From Polyangium sp. 6x1 (lineage in GTDB: Bacteria > Myxococcota_A > Polyangia > Polyangiales > Polyangiaceae): DNA of 64,000 nucleotides. The position numbers and the translations under genes were made by a program. Shown here piece by piece: positions 16,269-25,234 of this stretch (positions within the stretch are counted from its first letter, which is position 1; each line of letters begins with the position of its first letter). The stretch lies in contig NZ_JARZHH010000058.1 of assembly GCF_029946515.1 (NCBI RefSeq), positions 1 to 64,000 of the forward strand, read 5' to 3'. The notes beneath the pieces were generated by a model that had not been told where the DNA came from, searched no databases, and saw nothing but the letters and a program-made list of their open reading frames with translations.

Positions 16269-18095
16269 ATGATGCACCTCGTCGTCCGCGGAACCGGCCT
16301 CGTCCCATTCTCGATCCCCCTCCTGGCGGAGATGTGCGTCGGGCGGCACGAGAAGAACGATCTGGTCCTCGCGGACCACCGGATTTCCCGGCGCCATGCG
16401 AGGTTTTCCCCGGTCGAGGACGCCTGGATCGTCTCCGACGAGGGCTCCACCCACGGCACGTTCGTGAACGGCGTGCGCACGAGCCGCCATCGCCTGTGCG
16501 ATGGGGATCGTATCCAGCTCGGGAATGTCCTCCTCGAAGTGACGACCGCGGAGGAGGTCCAGAGCGTCCTCCACAGCCTGTCCACCGCGTCCGTTTCGTC
16601 GGTCGGGGAGGGCGAGGCCGAGCGCCGCCTCGCGGTCATCTACGAGCTCGCGCATGCTTTGCGCGCGCTCGACGACTCCGAAGAGCTCCTCGAGCGCATG
16701 CTCGATGCCGTCGCGAGGGCGCTCGGCTGCGAGCGCGCGATGATCGGCCTCGGCAGCGAAATGAGCGGCTTGCGTCGCATCGTGCGAAAGGGTGCGGAGG
16801 TGGGGCCGGACGACCTCGTCCTCAGCCGCGGGGTGCTCCACACGATGCTCGTCGCGCGCGAAGCGGTCCTGCTCGGCGAGCAACGTGGTCGGGCCACGGC
16901 CCGCGGCCCGCAGCGATCGTCGGCGATGGGCGCGCCGCTCGAAGCCGGCGGGCGGGTCCTCGGGTTCGTTTATGTCGATGATCGAAGGCGCGCCGCGCCG
17001 TTCGTGCAGCAGGACCTCGACTACCTGATCGCCATCGCGCGGCTCGTCGTGGGAGCGCTCGAGTGCGCCGAGCAGCGCCAGCGAGACATGGCCCTCACGA
17101 AGGCGGCCGCCGCGGCGCACGGCATCCTCGGCGAGAGCAAGCCCATCGTCGCCTTGCAGGCGGAGATCCGCAAATACGGCCCCGCGACCGGCACGCACGT
17201 GCTGATCCGGGGCGAGAGCGGTACGGGCAAGGAGCTCGTCGCAGGGGCCCTGCACGCGGCCTCGCCGCGGGCTTCTCGGCCCCTCATCCCCGTGAACTGC
17301 GCCGCCATCCCTGATTCGCTCATCGAAAGCGAGCTGTTTGGCCACGTCCGGGGTGCGTTCACCGGTGCCTTGCGGGATCGAAAAGGCAGCTTCGAGCTCG
17401 CCAGCGGCAGCACGTTGTTCCTCGACGAGATCGGCGATCTGAGCCTCCCGGCCCAGGCCAAGCTCCTCCGGGCGATTCAGGAGGGCGAGATCCTGCCGGT
17501 GGGCTCGGAGCGGCTCGTCCGCGTCGACGTACGGATCATCGCGGCGACGCACAAGGATCTGCTGCGGGAGATCGAGGCCGGGCGATTCCGGGAAGACCTC
17601 TATTATCGCATCGCGGTGATCGAGCTCATGGTGCCGCCTCTACGCGAGCGGACCGAGGACATCGAACCCCTGGCCCACGTCTTGCTTGAGGCACAGATGT
17701 CGAAGATGGGCAAACGCCTTCTCGGCTTCACGCCGGCCGCTCTGGATGCGCTCCGGCGTTATCGCTGGCCTGGCAACGTGCGCGAGTTGAAGAATGAGGT
17801 GGAGCTTTCGGCGCTCAATGCGGCGTCAGGCTGGATCGACGTCTGTGATCTGCGGTCCCGGGTGGCAACGGCGGGAGAGCGGCAGCGCCCCCATGCACCG
17901 GGGGGCCCGGTGAATCCATCACTATCCGCGCGCTTTTCGTCGCTGGAAGAGCAGGAGCGCGCGCTGGTGGTGGAGGCGGTCGAGACCGCGGGAGGGAACC
18001 TGGCGGAGGCCGCGCGGCTCCTCGGAATCACCCGACAGATGATGCGAGGACGGGTGGAGCGGTTCTCGATCAAGCACGCCGACACGGACAGGTAA
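16269..18095 (+). CDS. Sigma-54-dependent activator with FHA, GAF, AAA+ and Fis-type HTH
   Basis: A 608-residue enhancer-binding protein. Residues about 20-95 are an FHA domain (GRHEKND, ISRRHAR, GSTHGTFVNG), which reads phosphothreonine and so links it to Ser/Thr kinases. Residues about 115-270 look like a GAF sensor. The AAA+ domain has Walker A GESGTGKE near residue 315, the sigma-54 contact loop GAFTGA at 362 and Walker B TLFLDEIGD. The C-terminus is a Fis-like HTH (LAEAARLLGITRQMMRGR). It is divergent from the Cys-rich lipoprotein gene with its -24/-12 promoter and repeats. A small lipoprotein gene follows 52 nt downstream. FHA-type activators are a known myxobacterial class. Confidence 0.95.
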   Translation: MMHLVVRGTGLVPFSIPLLAEMCVGRHEKNDLVLADHRISRRHARFSPVEDAWIVSDEGSTHGTFVNGVRTSRHRLCDGDRIQLGNVLLEVTTAEEVQSVLHSLSTASVSSVGEGEAERRLAVIYELAHALRALDDSEELLERMLDAVARALGCERAMIGLGSEMSGLRRIVRKGAEVGPDDLVLSRGVLHTMLVAREAVLLGEQRGRATARGPQRSSAMGAPLEAGGRVLGFVYVDDRRRAAPFVQQDLDYLIAIARLVVGALECAEQRQRDMALTKAAAAAHGILGESKPIVALQAEIRKYGPATGTHVLIRGESGTGKELVAGALHAASPRASRPLIPVNCAAIPDSLIESELFGHVRGAFTGALRDRKGSFELASGSTLFLDEIGDLSLPAQAKLLRAIQEGEILPVGSERLVRVDVRIIAATHKDLLREIEAGRFREDLYYRIAVIELMVPPLRERTEDIEPLAHVLLEAQMSKMGKRLLGFTPAALDALRRYRWPGNVRELKNEVELSALNAASGWIDVCDLRSRVATAGERQRPHAPGGPVNPSLSARFSSLEEQERALVVEAVETAGGNLAEAARLLGITRQMMRGRVERFSIKHADTDR

Positions 18096-18147
18096 GGCGA
18101 AATTCGAGATGGGTCGGATCAACTTCTATTGGAGGCGAGATCGAGTC

Positions 18148-18462
18148 ATGATGATGCATCATGAATGGAAGTGGGCGTGGCGAGCGCTCCTGCTCGGAGC
18201 CCTCGTGGCTTTTTCGGCCTGCGGCGGAGCCGGAAACGCGACCGACGACATCAAACAGGGGGCTTGCGCGGAGGACGACTGCGAGCCGCCGGAAGAAGAG
18301 GAACCGGTCGAAACGGTCGATTTCTCAGGCGGGTGTATCCCGCCCTGGTGCAGCGACCCCGAGCTGCCCCCGAAGTCTTGCGATCCCAACGATCCAGTCT
18401 GCGGCACGATTGACCCCCCCTCGACCGACCCGATGGTCTCATCCGGAGAGCAAGGACTGTAA
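18148..18462 (+). CDS. Small acidic lipoprotein
   Basis: A 104-residue predicted lipoprotein: basic N-terminus, hydrophobic core and lipobox FSACG. The mature part is short, acidic (PPEEEEPVE) and Pro/Cys-rich (CIPPWC; SCDPNDPVC), with no recognised domain. The ATG at 18148 is preceded by GGAGG about 12 nt upstream; ATGs just downstream are alternatives. It follows the sigma-54 activator gene and its 3' end overlaps the converging kinase gene by 24 nt. Confidence 0.65.
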   Translation: MMMHHEWKWAWRALLLGALVAFSACGGAGNATDDIKQGACAEDDCEPPEEEEPVETVDFSGGCIPPWCSDPELPPKSCDPNDPVCGTIDPPSTDPMVSSGEQGL

Positions 18463-21096
18463 CCACGTCAGGCATCCCCGCTCCCATTCATGAGCCGGCT
18501 CGTGCTTGTCGAGCGTGCGACGCGCGCCCGCGTCGTCACCGGCCATGTGGTGGAAGAGGACGCGCGCGAGCACTTCGCGGTAGTTGGAGGGCGGCCCGAG
18601 CCGCTGGATCCATACCAGCGCGGCCTCGGGGTCCACGAACTGGTACGCGCCAGCAAGGACCCACGCGGTGCTGGGATCACGCGCCGTGGCAGCGCGATAC
18701 TCGTTCTCGATGATCGAGAGGCGGCGCACGAGCCAGGGCGGCGGACGCTCCCTCCGCTGCGTCGCGATCTGGAACAAGCCGCGGATCGCCTTCGGCTCGA
18801 CCCATTTGTTTCCCAGGCCCGCGGTGATGTACCCGAGCTCCTTTTCCAGGTGAACCTGCGCCTCGTCGAGCTTGCCGCGTCGGAGGAGCACATCTGCGCG
18901 GGTGCCATGGGCCCCTTCGGCGCCCGGTGCTCCAGCGCGGCGGCTCAACGCCCGCGCTCCGAGCTCCGCCTCCTCGTCCGAAAATTCGACGAACTGCCGT
19001 GACATTTCATCGGCGAGCTCCAGCCGTCCGTTCTGCAAGGCCAGCGCGATGAGGTGCCGGAGGATCGGTCCTGAAAGGCTCCTGTCCATTTCCAGGGCGT
19101 GTTTGAGCTGCGTCACGGCCAGGTCGTCCTGGCAGGTGAGGTCGCTGAACCGAGCCATGGTTCGCAACATCTCCGCGGAGTGAGGGAGCGCTCTCGCCGC
19201 GGCGCCGCAGGCGGTCAATGCGTGGGAGAGCGTTTCGTCCGTGGGGTACCCATTGTGGAGCATGTCGCGCTGCATTTGCTGGCACCGCAGCAGCTGGGCG
19301 CGCGGATCGTCGGGAGCTATCGCGAGCGCGCTCTCCACGACGGAGAGCGCCTCGGAGTGCTTCTGGTTGTCGGCTGTGGCCAGGGCTTCGAACGTCAAGA
19401 GCTCGGCCTGTTCCAGGAGCGCAGGCACATACCGAGGATCGGCCGCGAGCGCGCCGGCGACGAGGCGCTTCGCGGCGTCGAGGACCTCGATGCGCGGGCC
19501 GGGGCCAATCAGATCATAATAGCGGAGCAGCTCCTCACGAGCCGTCTTGTTCGATGTCCCTCTCTCGGCCCGGAGCCGCCGCTCATGGTCGCGCTGGAGC
19601 AGACGTACCTCGTCCATCGCGTGAACGCGCAATCGCTCCAGCACGTCTCGTTTGCGGTCGGGCTCGCCCTCCGCGTGGATGGCGTCGCCGGCGAGCGAGC
19701 CGTCCGGCGCGCGGATGCGGGCTGTGACGCGAATCTGGTTCCCGGCGAGCTGCAGGGCTCCGCCGAGCGACCAGGTCGTATCGGGGACTGCCGCTGCCAC
19801 GGACGACACTGCAGGGGACCCTTCGATGATGTGAATCGCGCGCTCCCGCTGGAGCTCCGCCTGCACCACAGAGGTCGCCGTTTGCGCCAGGCCATCCCAC
19901 TGGGGATTACCGGTACGATTCTCGAACGGCACCACGATCATGGTCAGGCGATCCTCTCGCGCAGCCAGGTCCCTCGGACTGTCGACAGGCGCCACGGATG
20001 CACGTCCCTCCTCGATCTTGGATGACCCATCGACGATGCTCGCCAACGAGAGGGTCGCGCCCGCAATCAGGCAAAGACCGAGGACGGCCACCGCGCCGAC
20101 CGAACCTCGCTCCCCGTGCCGCCTCTTCGCTGCCGTCGCGAGCCCGTCCGTGCTCTCTCGTTCGCGAGGAACCTCGGCTTCTTTGGGGGACAGGCCGCGC
20201 CGCGCTGCCGCGAGGGCCGCGCCAAGCTCCTCGATCGCGCGAAATCGATCGGCAGCTCGTTTTGCCAACGCCCGCGCCAGCACGGCTTCGAGGGCCTCCA
20301 CCACGTCGGGGGACAATCCAGGCACGACCAGCCGCACAGGGGGCGCGTGAAGAATCGCGCTGATGATCTGCGGCGTCGCCCGCTGTCCGAACGGCCCTTC
20401 GCCCGAGAGCAGCTCGAACGCCAGGATGCCCAGCGAAAACACGTCGCTGCGCGCATCGAGTGATTCCCCTCGTATCTGTTCGGGCGACATGTACGCCGGC
20501 GTTCCGGCGCGCGACGCGGAGGCGTCGAGCTCGTGCGTGAAGCTGCGCGCCAGGCCGAAATCGACGAGCGCCACGCGGCCCTCGCGGCAGATCATGACAT
20601 TTTCAGGCTTCAGGTCCCGATGAAGCACGCCCTCTGCGTGGGCCGCGCCGAGCCCTGCGATGATCTGCTGCAGAATGGCAAACGCCCGCTCCGGCTCCAC
20701 CCGGCCGCGCCCGAGCAACTCTCGCAAGGGTTCACCCTGCACGAGCTCCATCGTCAAGAACTTCAGCTCGCCATCCTCCCCGAGGTCGAACACCCGACAG
20801 ACATTGCGATGGGTGATCCGCCGAGCGAGCTTCACCTCGCTTCGAAGCCGCGCGAGCGTTCTGTCTTCCCCGAGCTGCCACGGGAGCAAGACCTTCAGAG
20901 CGATCTCCTCCTCGAGCTCACGATCATGAGCGCGAAAGACCACGCCCATGGCTCCAGCGCCGAGGCGAGCACGGAGCTCGTAACGCCCGGCGATCACCTG
21001 TCCGAGGGTGACCGGGGCGCTCGGCTCGCGGAAGAGCAGCGGCGGACTCGGATCCGTGAGCGCACCCGATGGCTGCCGAGCATGCTTCTCGCTCAT
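18439..21096 (-). CDS. Membrane Ser/Thr protein kinase with TolB-like and TPR sensor half
   Basis: An 885-residue Hanks-type kinase. The kinase domain spans about residues 37-300: Gly-loop GAGAMGVVF, catalytic HRDLKPENV, DFGLARS, and activation segment GTPAYMSPEQ. After a linker comes one transmembrane segment (about 345-365, VLGLCLIAGATLSLASIV). The extracytoplasmic or C-terminal half begins with a TolB-like N-terminal unit (VVPFENRTGNPQWDGLA) and continues as TPR-like helices to the end. This architecture is common in myxobacteria and predicts autophosphorylation in response to an envelope signal. The start MSEKHARQ is chosen because upstream sequence is not protein-like. It could phosphorylate a partner read by the neighbouring FHA activator; that link is inferred. 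Confidence 0.92.
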   Translation of the reverse strand: MSEKHARQPSGALTDPSPPLLFREPSAPVTLGQVIAGRYELRARLGAGAMGVVFRAHDRELEEEIALKVLLPWQLGEDRTLARLRSEVKLARRITHRNVCRVFDLGEDGELKFLTMELVQGEPLRELLGRGRVEPERAFAILQQIIAGLGAAHAEGVLHRDLKPENVMICREGRVALVDFGLARSFTHELDASASRAGTPAYMSPEQIRGESLDARSDVFSLGILAFELLSGEGPFGQRATPQIISAILHAPPVRLVVPGLSPDVVEALEAVLARALAKRAADRFRAIEELGAALAAARRGLSPKEAEVPRERESTDGLATAAKRRHGERGSVGAVAVLGLCLIAGATLSLASIVDGSSKIEEGRASVAPVDSPRDLAAREDRLTMIVVPFENRTGNPQWDGLAQTATSVVQAELQRERAIHIIEGSPAVSSVAAAVPDTTWSLGGALQLAGNQIRVTARIRAPDGSLAGDAIHAEGEPDRKRDVLERLRVHAMDEVRLLQRDHERRLRAERGTSNKTAREELLRYYDLIGPGPRIEVLDAAKRLVAGALAADPRYVPALLEQAELLTFEALATADNQKHSEALSVVESALAIAPDDPRAQLLRCQQMQRDMLHNGYPTDETLSHALTACGAAARALPHSAEMLRTMARFSDLTCQDDLAVTQLKHALEMDRSLSGPILRHLIALALQNGRLELADEMSRQFVEFSDEEAELGARALSRRAGAPGAEGAHGTRADVLLRRGKLDEAQVHLEKELGYITAGLGNKWVEPKAIRGLFQIATQRRERPPPWLVRRLSIIENEYRAATARDPSTAWVLAGAYQFVDPEAALVWIQRLGPPSNYREVLARVLFHHMAGDDAGARRTLDKHEPAHEWERGCLTWLQSLLSG

Positions 21097-21161
21097 GCCA
21101 GCCCCCCTGTCATGGCGGAGCCGATCCGGACAAATTTGCGGATTCGAGCCGACGCGTCTGC

Positions 21162-21488
21162 CTACCTGGACGCGCTGGATCGCGCAAAATCGGCGAGGAG
21201 GTCCCCCGTGGATATCGTGAAAGGCCCGCTCTCCACGCCGGGCTCCCAGCCCGAGTCCAGGGCGAGGCGCGCGATCCGCGCGACCAACGCGGGCGTGATC
21301 GGCCGATCGGGCCCGTAGGGCTCGGGGAGGTAGACCTGCACAGCGCCCCCTTTTCGGGAGGCCGCTGCAATCACGATGGAGAGCGAGTCGCAGTCGGGGC
21401 AGCCGCGCACCCCCGCGCGCCGCACCCACCAGCGTAGCTCGTGGCCGTCGATGCTCAGTCGGTGGCTTCCTCGTCGCGCGATGGTCAT
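21162..21488 (-). CDS. Small conserved-looking cytoplasmic protein, unknown
   Basis: A 108-residue protein beginning MTIARRGSHRLSIDGHELRWWVRR, with a C-x2-C pair (RGCPDCDS), a short beta-rich core (LSIVIAAA; AVQVYLP) and a C-terminal helix after PITPALVARI. The fold is not recognised. It lies just upstream of the kinase gene on the same strand. Its start region forms part of a 34-bp sequence repeated about 1.1 kb away (22603-22636). Confidence 0.6.
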   Translation of the reverse strand: MTIARRGSHRLSIDGHELRWWVRRAGVRGCPDCDSLSIVIAAASRKGGAVQVYLPEPYGPDRPITPALVARIARLALDSGWEPGVESGPFTISTGDLLADFARSSASR

Positions 21489-21516
21489 GGCGGGTCTCAG
21501 GATAACCCATCGACCC
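21483..21516. repeat. 34-bp direct repeat, copy 1
   Basis: It matches 22603-22636 at 31 of 34 positions, both copies starting GGTCATGGCGGGT and ending CCCATCGACCC on the plus strand. This copy spans the start codon and leader of the minus-strand 108-residue gene. Confidence 0.7.
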
Positions 21517-21544
21517 TCGCCCGATCGAGCCTGCGCGAGGGTGA

Positions 21545-21703
21545 CTACTGCGCGACGATGTCGAGCGTCTTCAGCTGTTCATTGCGGGCCAGTCTTCGGA
21601 AAATCGGTACTTCAGCGGGTAGCCCGGCGCCGAACCCGTCGAGCGTGAGAACGTGGGGAGCGGGGTGTTGCGGCGTGCGACGCATGTCCTGCGAGGATCG
21701 CAT
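21545..21703 (-). CDS. Possible small gene or gene remnant
   Basis: A 52-codon frame ending LARNEQLKTLDIVAQ, with MRRTPQHPAPHVLTLDGFG near its start. The tail reads like a genuine protein segment, but no family is recognised and the SD is weak. It could be a decayed C-terminal piece. It sits between two unknown small genes. Confidence 0.25.
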   Translation of the reverse strand: MRSSQDMRRTPQHPAPHVLTLDGFGAGLPAEVPIFRRLARNEQLKTLDIVAQ

Positions 21704-21735
21704 ACATGGAGCTCCGGAGGCGGCGCCGCGCGCGT

Positions 21736-22134
21736 CTACGTGGATGGATCCTGCTCGCCCTCCTCTATCTTGGCTGCAAGTCGCGCCAGGGCTTGCTCCA
21801 GATTCGTGCGCTGCGAGCGGCTCTCGATTCCATACTCGTAGAAGCCGTCGTCGCCGCCCAGCTGCTCGGGGAAGCGCGAGCGGAGCCATGCGCGCAATCG
21901 TGCGCTCACCGTGGCGTGCATGAGGTCGAGCCGCACGCACATGCCCGGGGAGACCCAGCTCCCTCGGTACACGCCGTCGTGGGGGGGAGCATCAGGGATC
22001 AGCGGGTGCCTAGGCGCCTGATCGTACCGGTGCGGGGTCCAGCCAATGTCCCAGATCGGGCGCGCCGGAACCGCATCGAGCGCGTCCGCGAACGGCAGCA
22101 ACGTGGGCGGGAGCTTGGAGGGGGGCATGGACAT
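21736..22134 (-). CDS. Protein of unknown function
   Basis: A 132-residue protein with no signal peptide or transmembrane segment. The N-terminal half is rich in Pro and aromatic residues (PARPIWDIGWTPHRYDQ), and the C-terminal half is helical (RLRAWLRSRFPEQL; NLEQALARLAAKIEE). The start could be the first or third codon (MSM). No family is recognised. The 43-bp tandem array begins about 45 bp upstream of its start. Confidence 0.5.
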   Translation of the reverse strand: MSMPPSKLPPTLLPFADALDAVPARPIWDIGWTPHRYDQAPRHPLIPDAPPHDGVYRGSWVSPGMCVRLDLMHATVSARLRAWLRSRFPEQLGGDDGFYEYGIESRSQRTNLEQALARLAAKIEEGEQDPST

Positions 22135-22177
22135 CGGGTGCGGAATACCACGCCCTCACGCGCGCATCGACGCGGAG

Positions 22178-22560
22178 GCGGACCTCCCCGCGCGCCGACC
22201 TCGCGTTGCGCCCCTTCCAAGCCTACCTCCCCGCGCGCCGACCTCGCGTTGCGCCCCCTCCAAGCCTACCTCCCCGCACGCGGACCTCGCGTTGCGCCCC
22301 TTCCAAGCCTACCTCCCCGCGCGTGGACCTCGCGTTGCGCCCCCTCCAAGCCTACCTCCCCGCGCGCCGACCTCGCGTTGCGCCCCTTCCGAGCCTACCT
22401 CCCCGCGCGTGGACCTCGCGTTGCGCCCCCTCCAAGCCTACGTCCCTGCACGCGGACCTCGCGTTGCGCCCCTTCCAAGCCTACCTCCCCGCGCGTGGAC
22501 CTCGCATTGCGCCCCCTCCAAGCCGACCTCCCCGCGCGCAGACCCCTCTTCGCGCCCTTT
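22178..22560. repeat. 43-bp tandem repeat with 86-bp higher order, about 9 copies
   Basis: Units begin GCCTACCTCCCCGCGCG and repeat with an exact 43-bp period at 22221, 22264, 22307, 22350, 22393, 22436, 22479 and 22522 (last unit degenerate). Alternate units end CCCCTTCC and CCCCCTCC, so the real unit is an 86-bp pair. The length is not a multiple of three and all three plus frames stay open through it, so it is unlikely to be coding. Confidence 0.9.
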
Positions 22561-22602
22561 TCGCCCGCCTCCGCCCGACCGACGAGGCGGCCGGGCTTTG
22601 AG

Positions 22603-22636
22603 GGTCATGGCGGGTTCCAGGATAGCCCATCGACCC
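22603..22636. repeat. 34-bp direct repeat, copy 2
   Basis: It pairs with the copy at 21483-21516 (three mismatches). It lies between the 43-bp array and the 3' end of the MFS gene. The equivalent ATG on the minus strand leads into a frame that does not resemble the 108-residue protein. Confidence 0.7.
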
Positions 22637-22656
22637 GCATCGTTGCGACAGCTCCT

Positions 22657-24075
22657 TCATGGAATGCGTCCTCCCACGGAGACGCCGTCCCGTCGTGACG
22701 ATACCTGCGGACGGCCGAGCAGCAGGAAGGCGCATGCGGCGAGCGCCACGCCGGCGAAGGCCACGCATGCCCACAATCCCGACGTGCCTCCCTCGTTCGC
22801 CAAAGCGCTGCCCTGAATCGCGGTGACCGCTGCGACGCCGAGCGCGCCGCCCGCCTGCTGGCAAGTGGTCAGGATGCCCGAGGCCACGCCTTGTTCGTGC
22901 ATCCTCGCGGCGGCAGCGGTCATCATCGTCGCCGCAGGGTAAATGAGGGCAATGCCGGTGCCCACGAGGATGGCGGCGGGCAGGAGATGCGCGACATATC
23001 CACCGCCCGTCGCACCGGTATAAAGAAGCTGGCCCAGCACGAGCACCCCGAGCCCGGCAAGGAGGACCCGCGTGACGGGCCAGCGCGCGGCGAGCCGCGT
23101 GGCAGGCGCGGAGAGCAGCCCCACGGCGAGCCCTTGCGGGAGGAATGCGAGGCCGGCGAACAGCGGCGAATGACCATCGCGCTCCTGCAGCGCGGTGGAG
23201 ACCAGGAACATCGCGCCCGTGATGCCCGCAAAGGCGCCCGCCAGGGCCATGCTCGCAGCGGCAATCGAGCGGTCGAAGAGGAGCGGCAGAGGGAGCAGGG
23301 GCTCCGCTGTCCTGGATTGCAGCAGCAGGAACGCGATCACGCACGAAAGCCCGATTCCCCCGACGGCGATCACCTCGCCCGGCGGAGCCGCGAACGCCCG
23401 GCCGATCGCATACACCAGCAGGATGAGCCCCGTCGTGACGAGCAGCGCGTGGCGCCACGCGACCGCGCCGCGTTCCTCGTTCGAATCTCGGGTCAGGACG
23501 CGAGGCGCGAGGGCGAGGACGACCACGCAGAGGGGCACGTAAAGGACGAATGCCCAGCGCCACCCGAAGCTCGTCGTGACGAAGCCCCCGGCCACGACGC
23601 CCAGCGAAAACCCTGCCGCGCCCATGGCGCTGAAGATGCCGAGCGCCCGATTGCGAGCGGCCACGGTCGGGAATTCGGCGACGATGAGAGCGACCGCCGC
23701 CGGGGCCGTGATCGCGGCTCCCGCGCCCTGCGCTGCCCGGGCCGCAATGAGCTCGAGCGCGCCCCGCGCCAGGGCGGCGCCGAGCGACGCAGCGCCGAAG
23801 ATGGCGACGCCGAGGAGAAACACGCGCCTTCGCCCCCACCGGTCCGCGCATCGACCGCCCACCAGCAGGCAACCCGCATACGCCGTGAGAAAGGCGCTCG
23901 CGACGAGCTGGAGTCGATCCACGGGCAGCCCCAGATCGCGCTGGATCTCGGCGAGCTGCACGTTGATCCCGGACAGGCTCATCCCCTCGAAGAGAATCGC
24001 GGTGCACAAGAGCGCGAGGCGGGTCCAGGCATTCCGATCGAATCGTGCGTCTGCCTGGCGGGGCCGGATGTTCAT
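22657..24075 (-). CDS. MFS transporter, DHA2-type (EmrB/QacA-like) exporter
   Basis: A 472-residue membrane transporter, predicted drug or metabolite:H+ antiporter with about 14 helices. Motif A is visible after the second helix as GGRCADRWGRRRVF. The motif-C region (GAAGFSLGVVAGGF) is antiporter-like. The ATG overlaps the stop of the HAD gene by 4 nt, so it is the last gene of a tightly coupled four-gene operon. Its likely job is export of the product or a toxic intermediate handled by that operon; the substrate is unknown. Confidence 0.9.
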   Translation of the reverse strand: MNIRPRQADARFDRNAWTRLALLCTAILFEGMSLSGINVQLAEIQRDLGLPVDRLQLVASAFLTAYAGCLLVGGRCADRWGRRRVFLLGVAIFGAASLGAALARGALELIAARAAQGAGAAITAPAAVALIVAEFPTVAARNRALGIFSAMGAAGFSLGVVAGGFVTTSFGWRWAFVLYVPLCVVVLALAPRVLTRDSNEERGAVAWRHALLVTTGLILLVYAIGRAFAAPPGEVIAVGGIGLSCVIAFLLLQSRTAEPLLPLPLLFDRSIAAASMALAGAFAGITGAMFLVSTALQERDGHSPLFAGLAFLPQGLAVGLLSAPATRLAARWPVTRVLLAGLGVLVLGQLLYTGATGGGYVAHLLPAAILVGTGIALIYPAATMMTAAAARMHEQGVASGILTTCQQAGGALGVAAVTAIQGSALANEGGTSGLWACVAFAGVALAACAFLLLGRPQVSSRRDGVSVGGRIP

Positions 24076-24758
24076 CGGGTCTCCCTTCGATCCGCGGGGG
24101 GCTCCTCCTCTGCGTGACGCTCATCCACGAGCCGCCGCCTGGCCATCCCGTACGCCTCCCGCAAATCCGAACCCTCGTACTGGAGCCTGGCGCGAGCGCG
24201 CAGGTACGCGTCGGCGTTGATCGCGACCGTGTGCGGCAGCACGTCGAAGAGCGGCGCGTCCGAGTGAGAATCGCCATACGCGATGCATTGCTCGCGGCGA
24301 AGGCCGTGGCGAGAGAGCGCGCGATCCACGGCCGTCACCTTGTCCGCCGGGCAGAGAATGCCCGCGGGATCGGGCGCCTCTTGGAACGGGAGGGAAGGAA
24401 ATCGGGAGGCCACGACCTCGTCCGCGCCGAACGAGCGGAGCCGCTCGGCGAAGAAATCGGGCGACATGGTGACCACGAGCGACCGCTCCCCCCGGGCCCG
24501 GATGTCCCTCATCACCTCGGGGAGCCCGTGGATCCAGGGGGCGCCGCGGAAGACCTCGTCCACGATGGAGAGCGTCAAGGTGCCCCACATTCGACAGATG
24601 GACGAAGCGAAGTCGCGCGTGGTCATCGCTCCGCAGCCGAACAACGACTCCAGGCGCGTGAGCTCCGGCAGGCACCCCATCTTGCGGGCGATTTCCATGC
24701 TGGCCGTCGTGCCACGCAGCAACGTCCCATCCATGTCGAATACGTGGAGCATGCTCAT
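24072..24758 (-). CDS. HAD-superfamily phosphatase (HAD-IB, SerB-like)
   Basis: A 228-residue phosphohydrolase. Motif I FDMDGT holds the catalytic Asp pair close to the N-terminus; motif II is VVTMS; motif III/IV is GDSHSDAPLF. An all-helical cap lies between residues about 18 and 80. The length and motifs are like SerB-type phosphatases that remove phosphate from small molecules. The ATG at MSMLHVF overlaps the NUDIX gene stop (ATGA), and the gene ends by overlapping the MFS start. The substrate is not evident. Confidence 0.88.
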   Translation of the reverse strand: MSMLHVFDMDGTLLRGTTASMEIARKMGCLPELTRLESLFGCGAMTTRDFASSICRMWGTLTLSIVDEVFRGAPWIHGLPEVMRDIRARGERSLVVTMSPDFFAERLRSFGADEVVASRFPSLPFQEAPDPAGILCPADKVTAVDRALSRHGLRREQCIAYGDSHSDAPLFDVLPHTVAINADAYLRARARLQYEGSDLREAYGMARRRLVDERHAEEEPPADRRETR

Positions 24759-25234
24759 CGCGAAACCTTGAAATCCACGGACGACCTCGTCATCGAATAC
24801 AGCACCCATCCCGGCGCGGGAGGCCTGTCGCACCAGGCATGAAGCAGCGCCGCGCTGGCCGGGAAAAGCGGGCTCGGCAGGTCATCCAGCCGAGCCCAGA
24901 TCCACCGGTCGAAGACATCGGGCTCCCGCGTGACGGCGTCGGCCTGCTCGACGCGCGCCGCCACACCGGCGGTCATTCGGCCGCCCTGCATGTCGATCGC
25001 CAGGGCGAACACCTCCGCGTCCTCTGCGGCGTGAATCCCCGTTTCTTCCGCGAGCTCCCGGAGGGCGGCTTCCTCGAAGGATTCCCTCGATTCGACGTGC
25101 CCACCCGGCAGACACCACGATTCCGGCTCGCCCTGCTTGATCCGATGACCGATGAGCACGGCCCCGTCCGCTCGGAAGAGAAGGGCGCCCACGCCCACGA
25201 CGGGACGCCCGAGGTTTTCAGGAGAATGCGTCAC
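24755..25234 (-). CDS. NUDIX hydrolase
   Basis: A 159-residue protein that would cleave a nucleoside diphosphate linked to another group. The NUDIX box is complete: G at residue about 50, then x5-E-x7-RELAEETG. The GTG start overlaps the upstream FAD gene stop (GTGA); sequence further upstream belongs to that gene. The C-terminus (APGWVLYSMTRSS) is unlike MutT. Together with the HAD phosphatase it could release and dephosphorylate a nucleotide-linked metabolite; this is inferred from context. Confidence 0.88.
   Translation of the reverse strand: MTHSPENLGRPVVGVGALLFRADGAVLIGHRIKQGEPESWCLPGGHVESRESFEEAALRELAEETGIHAAEDAEVFALAIDMQGGRMTAGVAARVEQADAVTREPDVFDRWIWARLDDLPSPLFPASAALLHAWCDRPPAPGWVLYSMTRSSVDFKVSR

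Noticed and set aside
22178-22560. CRISPR array
   Set aside because: The 43-bp units are contiguous with no spacers and no cas genes are nearby.
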